In this document: positions 9,255 to 17,833 of the stretch, piece after piece
Numbering within the stretch: position 1 is the first letter of the stretch
Layout of the letters: the number at the start of each line of letters is the position of its first letter
Source of the DNA: Colwellia maritima
GTDB taxonomy: Bacteria; Pseudomonadota; Gammaproteobacteria; Enterobacterales; Alteromonadaceae
NCBI RefSeq assembly: GCF_022669015.1
Contig: NZ_JAKKSL010000003.1
Coordinates: forward strand, 248,001 to 312,000
Direction of reading: 5' to 3'
DNA length: 64,000 nt
Program-made: the position numbers and the translations under genes
The notes under the pieces: generated by a model
What the model was told of the DNA's origin: nothing
The model's input: only the letters and a program-made list of their open reading frames with translations
Database searches by the model: none

Positions 9255-9358
9255 TTGCGGGTTAATATAAACGCGGCTAAATATAGCGTAAAGTAGACGC
9301 AAGGCACGGTTAAATTTAATGAATACGTCACAAATTCAACACACTATTAGGAACCACT

Positions 9359-9772
9359 ATGATTAACATTACTCACCTGAACATTATTAAAAGTATTGCG
9401 TTGGCCACCAGTCTTTTTATCTCTACCGTATTTGCCAGTGATATCCCTGAAATTTCGCAACAGGCATTTTTATCTGCTGTTAAAATGCCCAGTAACAACA
9501 TTGTACTATTAGATGTGCGTACTCCGGCAGAGTATAACGAAGGCCACATTCTTGGCGCCATTAACATTAGCCATAATGCTATAGAAGCTAACCTCCCTCA
9601 ATTAGCACAATACAAAAATAGCAATGTAGTTGTATATTGTCGCTCAGGTAAACGTGCGGCTATCGCTCAAGACATTCTTAACGCAAATGGTTTTACCAAA
9701 CTTCAACATTTAACTGGCGACATGAATGGTCGGCTTGAAGCAAAATTACCCGTTGTAAGTCAACAACCTTAA
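9359..9772 (+). CDS. Periplasmic single-domain rhodanese
   Basis: Rhodaneses transfer sulfane sulfur through a persulfide on an active-site cysteine. The 137-residue product has a Sec signal peptide (about residues 1-26, cut after VFA-S) and one rhodanese domain. The domain carries LLDVRTPAEYNEGHILGAINI (residues 50-70) and the active-site loop VVYCRSGKRA with Cys94. The loop length fits a thiosulfate or persulfide sulfurtransferase, not a Cdc25-type phosphatase. The physiological substrate is unknown. The ATG follows AGGAACCACT, a good ribosome-binding site. A TRIC-channel gene follows after 41 bp on the same strand. Confidence 0.9.
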   Translation: MINITHLNIIKSIALATSLFISTVFASDIPEISQQAFLSAVKMPSNNIVLLDVRTPAEYNEGHILGAINISHNAIEANLPQLAQYKNSNVVVYCRSGKRAAIAQDILNANGFTKLQHLTGDMNGRLEAKLPVVSQQP

Positions 9773-9813
9773 TATGAATCCATATTTACTGATAATAATG
9801 CGCCAATAAACAC

Positions 9814-10440
9814 ATGACAGAGCTTTTATACTACTTAGATATTTTTGGTATTATCGTGTTTGCTCTTTCTGGCGCATTAATGGTCGGTAGATATAAGCTC
9901 GATCCCTTTGGTGTTGTCGTTCTCGCTTGCGTTACTGCCGTTGGTGGTGGCACTATTCGTGACACCATTTTACAAGCCCCTGTATTTTGGGTTGTTAAAC
10001 CGTATTATCTATACGTTATCCTAACCACCGCACTCTTAACTATTATTTTAATACGTCAACCTAAGCGTATTCCCAAACGCTTTTTACTTGTTGCTGATGC
10101 TTTAGGCTTAGCGCTTTTTGCCGTTTTAGGAACGCAAAAGTCAATTATGCTTGGTGCTGCTTACCCAGTAGCCATTGTTATGGGCACTATTACCGGTGTT
10201 GTCGGTGGTATGATTCGTGATGTTTTATGCAATGTTATTCCGATGATCTTAAGTAAAGAAATATATGCGTTAGCAGCCATGCTAGGCGGCAGTTTATTTG
10301 TAGCGTTTCATTTATTGGGTTGGTCTGAAAATGAAGCAACGATTGCCGCTATTTCAGGTGCTTTACTCGTTAGATTGGCAGCAATTTACTGGCGTGTTTC
10401 GCTGCCTGCTTTTGATATAATTGACAAAGAAGATAAATAA
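9814..10440 (+). CDS. TRIC/UPF0126 family membrane channel
   Basis: A 208-residue inner-membrane protein with the two internal UPF0126 repeats and seven predicted hydrophobic helices. Repeat one has FALSGALMVGRYKLDPFGVVVLACVTAVGGGTIRD; repeat two has AIVMGTITGVVGGMIRDVL. The paired Gly-rich GGGTIRD/GGMIRD motifs form the pore-lining kinks in prokaryotic TRIC homologues, which conduct monovalent cations. Its physiological role in bacteria is not settled. The stop codon is separated by a single base from a 52-bp copy of the rraB 3' end, so it was probably once tail-to-tail with rraB. Confidence 0.9.
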   Translation: MTELLYYLDIFGIIVFALSGALMVGRYKLDPFGVVVLACVTAVGGGTIRDTILQAPVFWVVKPYYLYVILTTALLTIILIRQPKRIPKRFLLVADALGLALFAVLGTQKSIMLGAAYPVAIVMGTITGVVGGMIRDVLCNVIPMILSKEIYALAAMLGGSLFVAFHLLGWSENEATIAAISGALLVRLAAIYWRVSLPAFDIIDKEDK

Positions 10441-10441
10441 T

Positions 10442-10493
10442 TTACGCTTCTATTCCCCAACCGTCATTGTAGCCAGAAAATTTAGTCGCAAGT
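10442..10493 (-). repeat. 52-bp direct repeat, left copy (duplicate of rraB 3' end)
   Basis: Positions 10442-10493 are identical to 14375-14426, which is the last 17 codons of rraB including the stop. Homology stops sharply at both ends (the next bases are CGGAC here and TGTTC at rraB). This copy is a gene fragment with no start and abuts the TRIC-channel stop codon. Confidence 0.95.
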
Positions 10494-10498
10494 CGGAC

Positions 10499-10524
10499 AA
10501 AAAAAGCTAACTTTCGTTAGCCTT
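10499..10524 (-). terminator. Rho-independent terminator for GlyGly-CTERM copy 1
   Basis: On the minus strand, GCTAAC (10516-10521 region) pairs with GTTAGC around GAAA, followed by a run of U. A near-identical hairpin follows copy 2 at 12542-12572, so the terminator was duplicated with the gene. The flanking A and T runs also allow action on plus-strand transcripts from the TRIC gene. Confidence 0.75.
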
Positions 10525-10559
10525 TAATTCAATTGATAAAACTATTTTTTATAATATGT

Positions 10560-12128
10560 TTATTTCATCTTACGGCGTGCAACTAAGCCACCCGCTAATA
10601 GCATAAGCATCCAACCAAAACTTGCTGCATCTCCGTCTTCACCTTCTACGGTAACTTCTACTGTGGTTGTTGTCGGAGGCGTACCACCAACACTAGAAAT
10701 CTCTGGTGCAACAGGCTCTGGTGTCACTGTAATATTAAATGTACGCACAGTTTCAGTGCCAAATCCGTCGGTTACTGTCAATGTTACACGGAATGTTAAC
10801 TCAAATGACGGGAAGCCAGATAAGGTCACGGTACCATCACCATTGTCGGAGAAATTCATCCAATCAGGTAAACCTGTTGCTGTAATTGTTGGAATACCAC
10901 TACCTTGGTCAACATTGGTTTTAATGGTGATATCCATTGCGGTATCAACAGGTACTCGAATATCAGATGACATCTCAAAGGTTGGTCTTTCAACTAAATT
11001 AATAGTCAATGTTTTTTCAAAGGTATTGTCTGCACTGTCGGTTACTTTCACTCGAATATCATGCGTTGCATTCTTATCAAAATCTAAACGATTACCGCCA
11101 TCGGCAACTACAACATAAGTAATACCACTTTCAACCACTAACGCAAAGCGCCCATCGGCATCGTCAAGCAAACTATAAGTAAAGGAGTCATTATTATCCG
11201 CATCAATTGTAGTTAAAGGGCTAACTTTCGTGCCATTTTCAGACGCTTCTAATAGTTTGTTACTGTTATAAACAGGGATATACTGCCCATCAACAAACAT
11301 CCAAGCAAAAACACCCGGATGATTAATATTACTGCTAGTTGAGTAATTTGTATTTTTGTCTAACGATACATAATTGGTATTATCATCATTACTCCGGCCG
11401 CCTAATAAGCCGGTTGTCCAACCGGTATTTTCATAACGGTACTCAACAACAAAGTTACCGTTACCAATATCATGAAAACGCATTTGACCCGCAAAAGGCG
11501 TAGTATCGGTAGGATGCGCAGGCCAACCGTAATCTGATGATTTAGTAATTCTGTCATCATAGGTTAACGTAACTACGTTCTTCACTGGATCCAGATGATA
11601 ATAAACTTTATTACTGCCCGTTGAATTTCCACCAACAGACAAAACGCCAGGGTTACAAGTTTTAGTGAAATTACATGCAATACTTGTATGCACGGCAAAA
11701 ACAGGGCCCGTTCTACTCCATAAATCTTGCCCTACCTGTGTAGAAGAGTCAGAATCCACTAATAACCAATCAAATAACCCCGTTTGTACCGTTTCAAAAA
11801 TGACATTACCATGCTGATTCATTTTAAATTGAGTTGCCGCATTATAATTCGTTCCGTACAGGTTAAAACCATTGGCAAACACACTAGAAACATCAATATC
11901 TTGGGTCTGCCAATTAGTTACAGCAACAAACTCAGTGCCAAAATCACCAGGGCCATTTACCTCAATTAAATCATTACCTGGCTCAATAACAACAGGTATA
12001 CCAAATTCAATATCAGTGGGGGCTGTATTTAGCGGTACCGCCCAAGAAGAGTGTGACACAAATGCCATAGATAATGCCAAAGCACTATGAACCATGCCTC
12101 TCATAAGTTTATTATACATATATTCCAT
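10560..12128 (-). CDS. Secreted cadherin-like repeat protein with GlyGly-CTERM-like sorting signal, copy 1
   Basis: Predicted exported protein of 522 residues. A Sec signal peptide ends near SSWA-VP (residue 31). Residues about 60-260 resemble a nidogen-like (NIDO) beta domain (NQHGNV, PVFAVHTS, GNFVVEYRYENTGW). Residues about 270-375 look like a cadherin-type repeat with the calcium-binding-style TIDADNNDSFTYSL. Residues about 376-475 look like a second Ig-like repeat (LPDWMNFSDNGDGTVTLSG). A Thr-rich linker precedes the tail DAASFGWMLMLLAGGLVARRKMK: small residues, one hydrophobic helix, basic end, as in GlyGly-CTERM proteins processed by rhombosortase. I chose ATG 12128 over 12191 because AAAGG lies 5 bases upstream and copy 2 starts at the same codon. 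Function unknown; surface attachment is inferred. Confidence 0.78.
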   Translation of the reverse strand: MEYMYNKLMRGMVHSALALSMAFVSHSSWAVPLNTAPTDIEFGIPVVIEPGNDLIEVNGPGDFGTEFVAVTNWQTQDIDVSSVFANGFNLYGTNYNAATQFKMNQHGNVIFETVQTGLFDWLLVDSDSSTQVGQDLWSRTGPVFAVHTSIACNFTKTCNPGVLSVGGNSTGSNKVYYHLDPVKNVVTLTYDDRITKSSDYGWPAHPTDTTPFAGQMRFHDIGNGNFVVEYRYENTGWTTGLLGGRSNDDNTNYVSLDKNTNYSTSSNINHPGVFAWMFVDGQYIPVYNSNKLLEASENGTKVSPLTTIDADNNDSFTYSLLDDADGRFALVVESGITYVVVADGGNRLDFDKNATHDIRVKVTDSADNTFEKTLTINLVERPTFEMSSDIRVPVDTAMDITIKTNVDQGSGIPTITATGLPDWMNFSDNGDGTVTLSGFPSFELTFRVTLTVTDGFGTETVRTFNITVTPEPVAPEISSVGGTPPTTTTVEVTVEGEDGDAASFGWMLMLLAGGLVARRKMK

Positions 12129-12540
12129 TAACCTTTTTTTGATTAGAGACACGCGTAGCAGTCTGATTGATATAAAGTTTATTGAGGACATACTACCTGA
12201 TTAATTCAATGGTTGAAAGTTGTAAACGGAAACTCAACTATTTCTTATAAGGACAGATAAATAAATAATGAATATAATGAATAAGTGGGCAATCAGCGCT
12301 CAACAATTGCCTTTTCAATAAGTGCTCGACAAGTAAAGCATTAGCGAAATTTATACCAGTTTCATTAATTAAGTGATCTATTTTATACGTAGAAAAAATT
12401 GCCAAATACAAGGCATTTATTTCAATAACTAGTTGTTCTAATTATTAAATAAATAACGATGTAATTGGTGATTTTAGCAAGTAGAGATGATCGCATAGTT
12501 ACCGAGATTGGTATTAGAGCCTTTCACTCAATATTTAAAC
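12129..12540. other. Intergenic region between the tandem copies
   Basis: About 410 bp. The first 90 bp (to about 12215) resemble the region upstream of copy 2 and should hold the copy-1 promoter. The remainder is AT-rich and unique in the window. I see no ORF with a ribosome-binding site, no RNA gene and no clear transposon end. Confidence 0.6.
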
Positions 12541-12541
12541 C

Positions 12542-12572
12542 AAAAAAAGGCTAACTTTCGTTAGCCTTTAAT
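12542..12572 (-). terminator. Rho-independent terminator for GlyGly-CTERM copy 2
   Basis: GGCTAAC (12549-12555) pairs with GTTAGCC (12560-12566) across TTTC. Seven A residues on the plus strand give a U-tract for the minus-strand transcript. Confidence 0.8.
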
Positions 12573-12603
12573 TCAATTGATAAAACTATTTTTTATAATA
12601 TGT

Positions 12604-14156
12604 TTATTTCATCTTACGGCGTGCAACTAAGCCACCCGCTAATAACATAAGCATCCAACCAAAACTTGCTGCATCTCCGTCTTCACCTTCTACGGTAACT
12701 TCTACTGTGGTTGTTGTCGGAGGCGTACCACCAACACTAGAAATCTCTGGTGCAACAGGCTCTGGTGTCACTGTAATATTAAATGTACGCACAGTTTCAG
12801 TGCCAAATCCGTCGGTTACTGTCAATGTTACACGGAATGTTAACTCAAATGACGGGAAGCCAGATAAGGTCACGGTACCATCACCATTGTCGGAGAAATT
12901 CATCCAATCAGGTAAACCTGTTGCTGTAATTGTTGGAATACCACTACCTTGGTCAACATTGGTTTTAATGGTGATATCCATTGCGGTATCAACAGGTACT
13001 CGAATATCAGATGACATCTCAAAGGTTGGTCTTTCAACTAAATTAATAGTCAATGTTTTTTCAAAGGTATTGTCTGCACTGTCGGTTACTTTCACTCGAA
13101 TATCATGCGTTGCATTCTTATCAAAATCTAAACGATTACCGCCATCGGCAACTACAACATAAGTAATACCACTTTCAACCACTAACGCAAAGCGCCCATC
13201 GGCATCGTCAAGCAAACTATAAGTAAAGGAGTCATTATTATCCGCATCAATTGTAGTTAAAGGGCTAACTTTCGTGCCATTTTCAGACGCTTCTAATAGT
13301 TTGTTACTGTTATAAACAGGGATATACTGCCCATCAACAAACATCCAAGCAAAAACACCCGGATGATTAATATTACTGCTAGTTGAGTAATTTGTATTTT
13401 TGTCTAACGATACATAATTGGTATTATCATCATTACTCGGCCGACTAATAAGCCGGTTGTCCAACCGGTATTTTCATAACGGTACTCAACAACAAAGTTA
13501 CCGTTACCAATATCATGAAAACGCATTTGACCCGCAAAAGGCGTAGTATCGGTAGGATGCGCAGGCCAACCGAAATCTGATGAATAAGTAATTCTGTCAT
13601 CATAGGTTAACGTAACTACGTTCTTCACTGGATCCAGATGATAATAAACTTTATTACTGCCCGTTGAATTCCCACCGGCAGACAAAACGCCAGGGTTACA
13701 AGCTCGAGTAAAATAACATGCAATACTTGTATGCACGGCAAAAACAGGGGCGATTCTAGCCCATAAATCTTGCCCTACCTGAGTGCTATCAGGATGCACT
13801 AATAACAGACCTTCTACCGTTTCAAAAGAAACATTACCATGCTGATTCATTTTAAATTGAGTTGCCGCATTATAATTCGTTCCGTACAAGTTGAAACCAT
13901 TAGCAAACACACTAGAAACATCAATATTGTGGGTATACCAATCATTTACAGCAACAAACTCAGTGCCAAAATCACCAGGGCCATTTACCTCAATTAAATC
14001 ATTACCTGGCTCAATAACAACAGGTATACCAAATTCAATATCAGTGGGGGCTGTATTTAGCGGTACCGCCCAAGAAGAGTGTGACACAAATGCCATAGAT
14101 AATGCCAAAGCACTATGAACCATGCCTCTCATAAGTTTATTATTCATATATTCCAT
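12604..14156 (-). CDS. Secreted GlyGly-CTERM-like protein, copy 2 (one frameshift)
   Basis: Paralogue of the neighbouring gene with the same domain order: signal peptide, NIDO-like domain, cadherin-like and Ig-like repeats, Thr-rich linker and GlyGly-CTERM-like tail. The N-terminal 250 residues read from ATG 14156 until a shift near 13436-13445. There copy 1 has ACTCCGGCCGCC and this copy ACTCGGCCGAC, one C fewer. The remaining 270 residues continue in another frame to the stop at 12604 and are identical in protein sequence to copy 1. Differences between the copies are confined to patches in the NIDO-like part, for example TNWQTQD versus NDWYTHN and SRTG versus ARIA. The shift may be a consensus error or real inactivation. 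Confidence 0.75.
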
Positions 14157-14374
14157 TAACCTTTTTTGATTAGAGACACGCGTAGTAGCCTGATTATTAT
14201 AAAACTTCTTATATATATTACCTAATTAATTCATTAGATGAAAGTGATAAAACGCACTAGGTAACCCTTCTATTTTTCAACCATTTCACTTACTATTTTT
14301 GTTGCTCCTGCGAATAAGTTCTTAGTTGGTCATCGGCTTTGAGCCTATATTAAACAACCTGCATGATATATCTA

Positions 14375-14426
14375 TTACGCTTCTATTCCCCAACCGTCAT
14401 TGTAGCCAGAAAATTTAGTCGCAAGT
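14375..14426 (-). repeat. 52-bp direct repeat, right copy (3' end of intact rraB)
   Basis: Identical to 10442-10493. Here the sequence is the native end of the rraB reading frame, so this copy is the functional one. Together the two copies flank 3.88 kb holding only the tandem paralogues. Confidence 0.95.
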
Positions 14427-14698
14427 TGTTCAAAATCAGCTTCTTGTTTACTGACCATGTCATAACTTGGCACAATTGACATGGTACAGTCTACGTCCCA
14501 AACATTGGGACTTTCATCAGGATGCACTCTTACACTGACTTCTTCCATGTTTTCGTTAATAAAATCTGCCATTGCTTGCGCTTGTGCTTCTTTTTCAAAT
14601 AAATGAAAAAAAACCACTTTATGTGTCACACTGAGATCTATACCGACTTGGTGCATTTCTGCTAATACTTGACCTGTTTCGTCGTTGGGAAAATTCAT
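14375..14698 (-). CDS. rraB: Ribonuclease E inhibitor RraB family protein
   Basis: RraB binds RNase E and modulates mRNA decay in E. coli. This 107-residue protein has the family core: an N-terminal helix (ETGQVLAEMHQVG), VTHKVVFFHLFEKEAQAQAMADFI, the strand WDVDCTMSIVPSYDMVSKQEADFEQLA, and the signature YNDGWG at the end. It is shorter than the roughly 138-residue E. coli protein because it lacks the acidic C-terminal tail. The 3' end is duplicated 3.9 kb away, which makes this stop region the apparent insertion point of the tandem-paralogue cassette. The gene itself appears intact. Confidence 0.85.
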   Translation of the reverse strand: MNFPNDETGQVLAEMHQVGIDLSVTHKVVFFHLFEKEAQAQAMADFINENMEEVSVRVHPDESPNVWDVDCTMSIVPSYDMVSKQEADFEQLATKFSGYNDGWGIEA

Positions 14699-14900
14699 GA
14701 TTTCACTCTACTTTTTTTAAACATTGAGACGAACGATATGAACGAATAACAGCATTATAAACAGCGGTTATCCACTTGAATAGTTTTTTGAAAAATTTAG
14801 TCTAAAACAAACTCAGCTCGGCTTAACAAATCTTTCTATAGTGAAAATTTTTTCAAACCAAGTTGAGGTTGAAAGAGTGAATATTTACGTCACTAAACGG

Positions 14901-15449
14901 TTAATCTTCTTGAGGATATTCGGCTAACATGGTTGAAATGGCTTGTTTAATTCTGTCATTAGTATCGGCACTATTTTCCTTGGCTTTTAAACCCAACGGA
15001 TAAACACTACGCCATACAGAGCGATTTTGTTTAGGATCAACCAAGTCAACCACTAAGCTTCCTCGGTTGACCGTTGCATATTTTTGGTCCGTTTTCCACG
15101 TTGTAGCCCGTAAACAACTAGAGCAAAAACGTACTGATTTATTATAGTTAGCATATTCATTCTTTTTACCGTTAAACACATGATAAGTTACGATAACATC
15201 TGCATTATCGAGCGATTGATAGCTAAACTTTTTATTTGCCATTGTACGTTCTATAGCAATTTCAATGGCATTACGACGAGTATCTAACAGGTTTTGAGTC
15301 TCAGTAAATGTAGAATTTCGATCATAGAGGCTATAGCTTTTTACACCTGAAAAATCAAAATTATCATGGTAAACCACGCCCGCTTTTTGATTACTTGCAC
15401 AAGCACCAAGCAGCGTAAAGAGTGCAAACATAATAATTATTTTCAACAT
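14901..15449 (-). CDS. DUF4136 lipoprotein
   Basis: A 182-residue predicted lipoprotein with a clear lipobox, LLGAC (Cys at about 17). The DUF4136 domain follows: VVYHDNFDFSGVKSYSLYD at the start, ADVIVTYHVFNGKKNEY in the middle, and GSLVVDLVDPKQNRSVWRSVYPLG near residue 130-155. DUF4136 proteins are outer-membrane-associated lipoproteins without known activity. An unusual pair of cysteines (RFCSSCLRA, about residues 107-110) is present. It lies 105 bp downstream of nosL on the same strand but I see no evidence that it belongs to nitrous oxide reduction. Confidence 0.82.
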   Translation of the reverse strand: MLKIIIMFALFTLLGACASNQKAGVVYHDNFDFSGVKSYSLYDRNSTFTETQNLLDTRRNAIEIAIERTMANKKFSYQSLDNADVIVTYHVFNGKKNEYANYNKSVRFCSSCLRATTWKTDQKYATVNRGSLVVDLVDPKQNRSVWRSVYPLGLKAKENSADTNDRIKQAISTMLAEYPQED

Positions 15450-15554
15450 GGTAAATAAAAAGCTATCAAATAAAAGAACTTACCTTAGCCTAACAAGTTC
15501 TTTAGTAACTATAAAGCCATGACACAAAAAACAAAGAAAACAACCATGCCACGC

Positions 15555-16067
15555 TTACTGTAATGTATCAAAGCTAATATCTTTAAAGCTAACTACTATT
15601 CCACCAAACTCTTTGGCGAACGCTTTCGCATCGTTTTGTTGACTAAAGCTTGCTAAGGTTTGCCCCATAGCGCCGGTTTTTTCTGAGCCGGTTACGTACC
15701 AAGCTGTTTTAGCATCAATAAAATATTTATCGTCAATGCTGTCACTGCCCCAGGGCATTTTGCTCATGTCATGCACTAACATTTGGCTAACGTTACGCTT
15801 ATTTTCTGGATCTAAATAATAACTGAACATATCGCGCGTTGAGCAAAATTTGAAAACTTTATCGCCCTGCTCTTTTCTAAAAAGTTCACCTTTAGGTCCA
15901 TCAAAACGGGTAATCAGCATGCCACATAAATGACATTCATCGCTTGACTCCATGGCGACAGCTTGATGTACCATTTGGGTTTTCTCTGACTTATCAGAGC
16001 AAGAAATTAACGACGTAGTAGCAATAGCAAGGGTGCAAACCAAAGTTAATATTTTAAAAATTTTCAT
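15555..16067 (-). CDS. nosL: NosL, copper-chaperone lipoprotein of the nos cluster
   Basis: Periplasmic lipoprotein that delivers Cu(I) for assembly of the CuZ centre of nitrous oxide reductase. The 170-residue protein has a lipobox ending at Cys23 (SLISC) and the NosL copper-binding motif DECHLCGMLI, with Cys and Met ligands, near residues 44-52. The later VHDMSKMPWGSD and FIDAKTAWYV segments are typical of the family. The gene starts 23 bp after nosY, last in the nosDFYL row. The ATG at 16067 gives the complete signal peptide. Confidence 0.92.
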   Translation of the reverse strand: MKIFKILTLVCTLAIATTSLISCSDKSEKTQMVHQAVAMESSDECHLCGMLITRFDGPKGELFRKEQGDKVFKFCSTRDMFSYYLDPENKRNVSQMLVHDMSKMPWGSDSIDDKYFIDAKTAWYVTGSEKTGAMGQTLASFSQQNDAKAFAKEFGGIVVSFKDISFDTLQ

Positions 16068-16090
16068 GGTAAATATTCTCGATAGATTAG

Positions 16091-16906
16091 TTAAAGTTTC
16101 TTTTTCTTAAAAATAAAAATAGCCAACATAAGTGGCAGAATGACCCAAGCAACTAACGCAGAAAATAACTGCATTTGTGATAGGCTTGCATTAATAGCAA
16201 CTGACAAAGCACCATTTACATCACTACTGTCTAGTCCTGCAAAGTTAACAAGGCGAAATATATCGGTAGGATTTAGCATCATTAATTGCGTTAGTCCTTG
16301 CTGAGTAACGCCTTCTTCAACGCCTACCAGTAAAGCTAGTAAAGCTAGGTCAAACGCCAAGGCAAATAAGAACCATGTTATTAATGCAAACCCGGCTGCT
16401 TTGGATTTTTCACTGACCGACAGACTAATTAAATAAGCAATAGCGGTGAAACTTAACCCTAATAAAATAGCACTGACAATAAACAAACCAAAGGTACTTA
16501 GGATAGTTGCATCCCCCATTTGCACGTATAAAACGACAGCCGATGCACCAAATCCTAGTAATGTTGCCAGTGCGATAATCCCGCCCTGCCCTATAAACTT
16601 GCCTAACAATAATTGGCTTTTACTCAACGGGTACGTCAACAATAATAATAAGGTACCGCTTTCTTGTTCCCCTACAAAACTGTCATAACTAAGTAATAAC
16701 GCAATAAGGGGAATCAAAAAAACAGCTAGACTAGCCAAGCTTGCCACAGTAGTTGATAATGATGTAACTCCTACAGCACCTGATGCTGCAGCACCAAAAT
16801 AGGTTAGACCAATAGATAGCAACGCAAAAATCAGGGTGATGGACACTAACCGGTTACGTAAACCATCATGAAACTCTTTATTAGCAACAGTGAAAATTTG
16901 TTTCAT
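16091..16906 (-). CDS. nosY: NosY, ABC transporter permease of the nos cluster
   Basis: Inner-membrane permease of the NosDFY complex, which is needed to mature the copper sites of NosZ, probably with NosL. 271 residues, about six hydrophobic helices. Diagnostic segments are the N-terminal ANKEFHDGLRNRL, the SYDSFVGEQESGTLLLLLTYPLSKSQLLLGKFIGQ coupling region (about 74-108) and GLSFTAIAYLISLSVSEKSKAAG. The start overlaps the nosF stop by 4 bp (ATGA), so the two are translationally coupled. Frame intact. Confidence 0.92.
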   Translation of the reverse strand: MKQIFTVANKEFHDGLRNRLVSITLIFALLSIGLTYFGAAASGAVGVTSLSTTVASLASLAVFLIPLIALLLSYDSFVGEQESGTLLLLLTYPLSKSQLLLGKFIGQGGIIALATLLGFGASAVVLYVQMGDATILSTFGLFIVSAILLGLSFTAIAYLISLSVSEKSKAAGFALITWFLFALAFDLALLALLVGVEEGVTQQGLTQLMMLNPTDIFRLVNFAGLDSSDVNGALSVAINASLSQMQLFSALVAWVILPLMLAIFIFKKKKL

Positions 16907-17831
16907 TGGCTTTGCCCTCTTGTTTGTTGTTGCTCATGTTGTGAGAGGAAGTGCCGGTAAACTTTTTCTAAATTAGCTGATTCAAGTTGTATGTCATTCA
17001 GATCATCCAACATCAGCAGTTGCTTTAATACTGCTAATTTCTCATGCTCTGGCACCATCAAAGTGTTCTGACACGTATCGCTTAAAAAACGACTTAATTT
17101 TGAATCTTGCGCCACCGCATCATGTGAACCTTTGGGTTTAATAATAACGGGTAAATCCGCTTGTTGACGTAATTCACTTAACGTACCCATCGCCAAAAGT
17201 TTTCCTGATGATAAAATCATGGCTCGATCAATATGTTGCTCTACGCCCGGTAACACATGCGAACATAAAATAACACTAGAACCATTGGATTTAAGTTGGT
17301 CAACAGTTTGATAAAAATCGCCGGTGGCAATGGGATCCAAGCCAACGGTTGGCTCATCAAGTAATAATAATTTTGGCTCACCAATAAAAGCTTGTGCCAA
17401 GCCAAGACGTTGACGCATGCCTTTTGAATAAGTTTTCACTTGCCGCTTCATCGCATGAGTAATACCAACTTGCTCTAATAAGTCTATTGCTTGTTTTTTA
17501 CTAAAGCCCTTCAATTTAGCAAAATAGGTCAGTACTTCCAAACCGGTTAATTGTTCATAAAAACTCACATTTTCAGGTAGGTAACCAATTTTAGTACGAC
17601 AATGCCAAGCTTCCTTTGAATCTGGTGCCATGCCCATGACTTCAACGCTTCCTGAACTGGGTGAAATCACCCCAAGGATCAGCTTCATCATCGTGGTTTT
17701 TCCTGCGCCATTATGACCAAACAAACCTAGTACTTCGCCTTCATTTAACGTCATAGTCATCGCACTCAAAGCGTCTAATTGACCATACGTTTTTCCAAAC
17801 CTTCAATTAAAGAAACTAACGGGGTGTTCAT
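16903..17831 (-). CDS. nosF: NosF, ABC transporter ATPase of the nos cluster (one frameshift)
   Basis: ATPase subunit of NosDFY. Walker A GHNGAGKTT, the signature YSKGMRQRLGLAQA, Walker B KLLLLDEPTVGLDP and the switch His (CSHVL) are all present. The true start is ATG 17831, 3 bp after the nosD stop and behind AGGAAG. It encodes MNTPLVSLIEGLEK before a shift. In-frame continuation to TYGQLDALSAMTMTLNEGE needs one more A in the A5 run near 17793, a homopolymer deletion. The part downstream of 17769 reads normally. The C-terminal 80 residues form the usual NosF extension. The frameshift is probably a consensus error. Confidence 0.9.
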
Positions 17832-17833
17832 AA

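Larger units (their letters stand above)
10497..14255 (-). repeat. Tandem duplication carrying the two GlyGly-CTERM genes
   Basis: Two direct units of about 1.7 kb: about 10497-12215 and about 12541-14255. Each holds terminator, coding sequence and proximal promoter region. The 3' halves are almost base-identical (one substitution seen over more than 800 bp: GCATAAG at about 10600 versus ACATAAG in copy 2). The middle of the coding regions differs in clustered patches and by small indels, and homology upstream of the start codons fades after about 90 bp. The interval between units (about 12216-12540) is unique. Confidence 0.9.

Noticed and set aside
10663..11118. Plus-strand 151-codon ORF and its identical twin at 12707-13162
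   Set aside because: Both are the antisense of the GlyGly-CTERM genes, where low-complexity Thr-rich and repeat sequence leaves the opposite strand open. No ribosome-binding site or domain was seen.
10442..14426. Classical integron, genomic island or prophage at the rraB repeats
   Set aside because: No integrase, attI/attC pattern, phage or plasmid gene lies inside. Only the flanking repeats support mobility, so it is reported as an observation without naming an element class.
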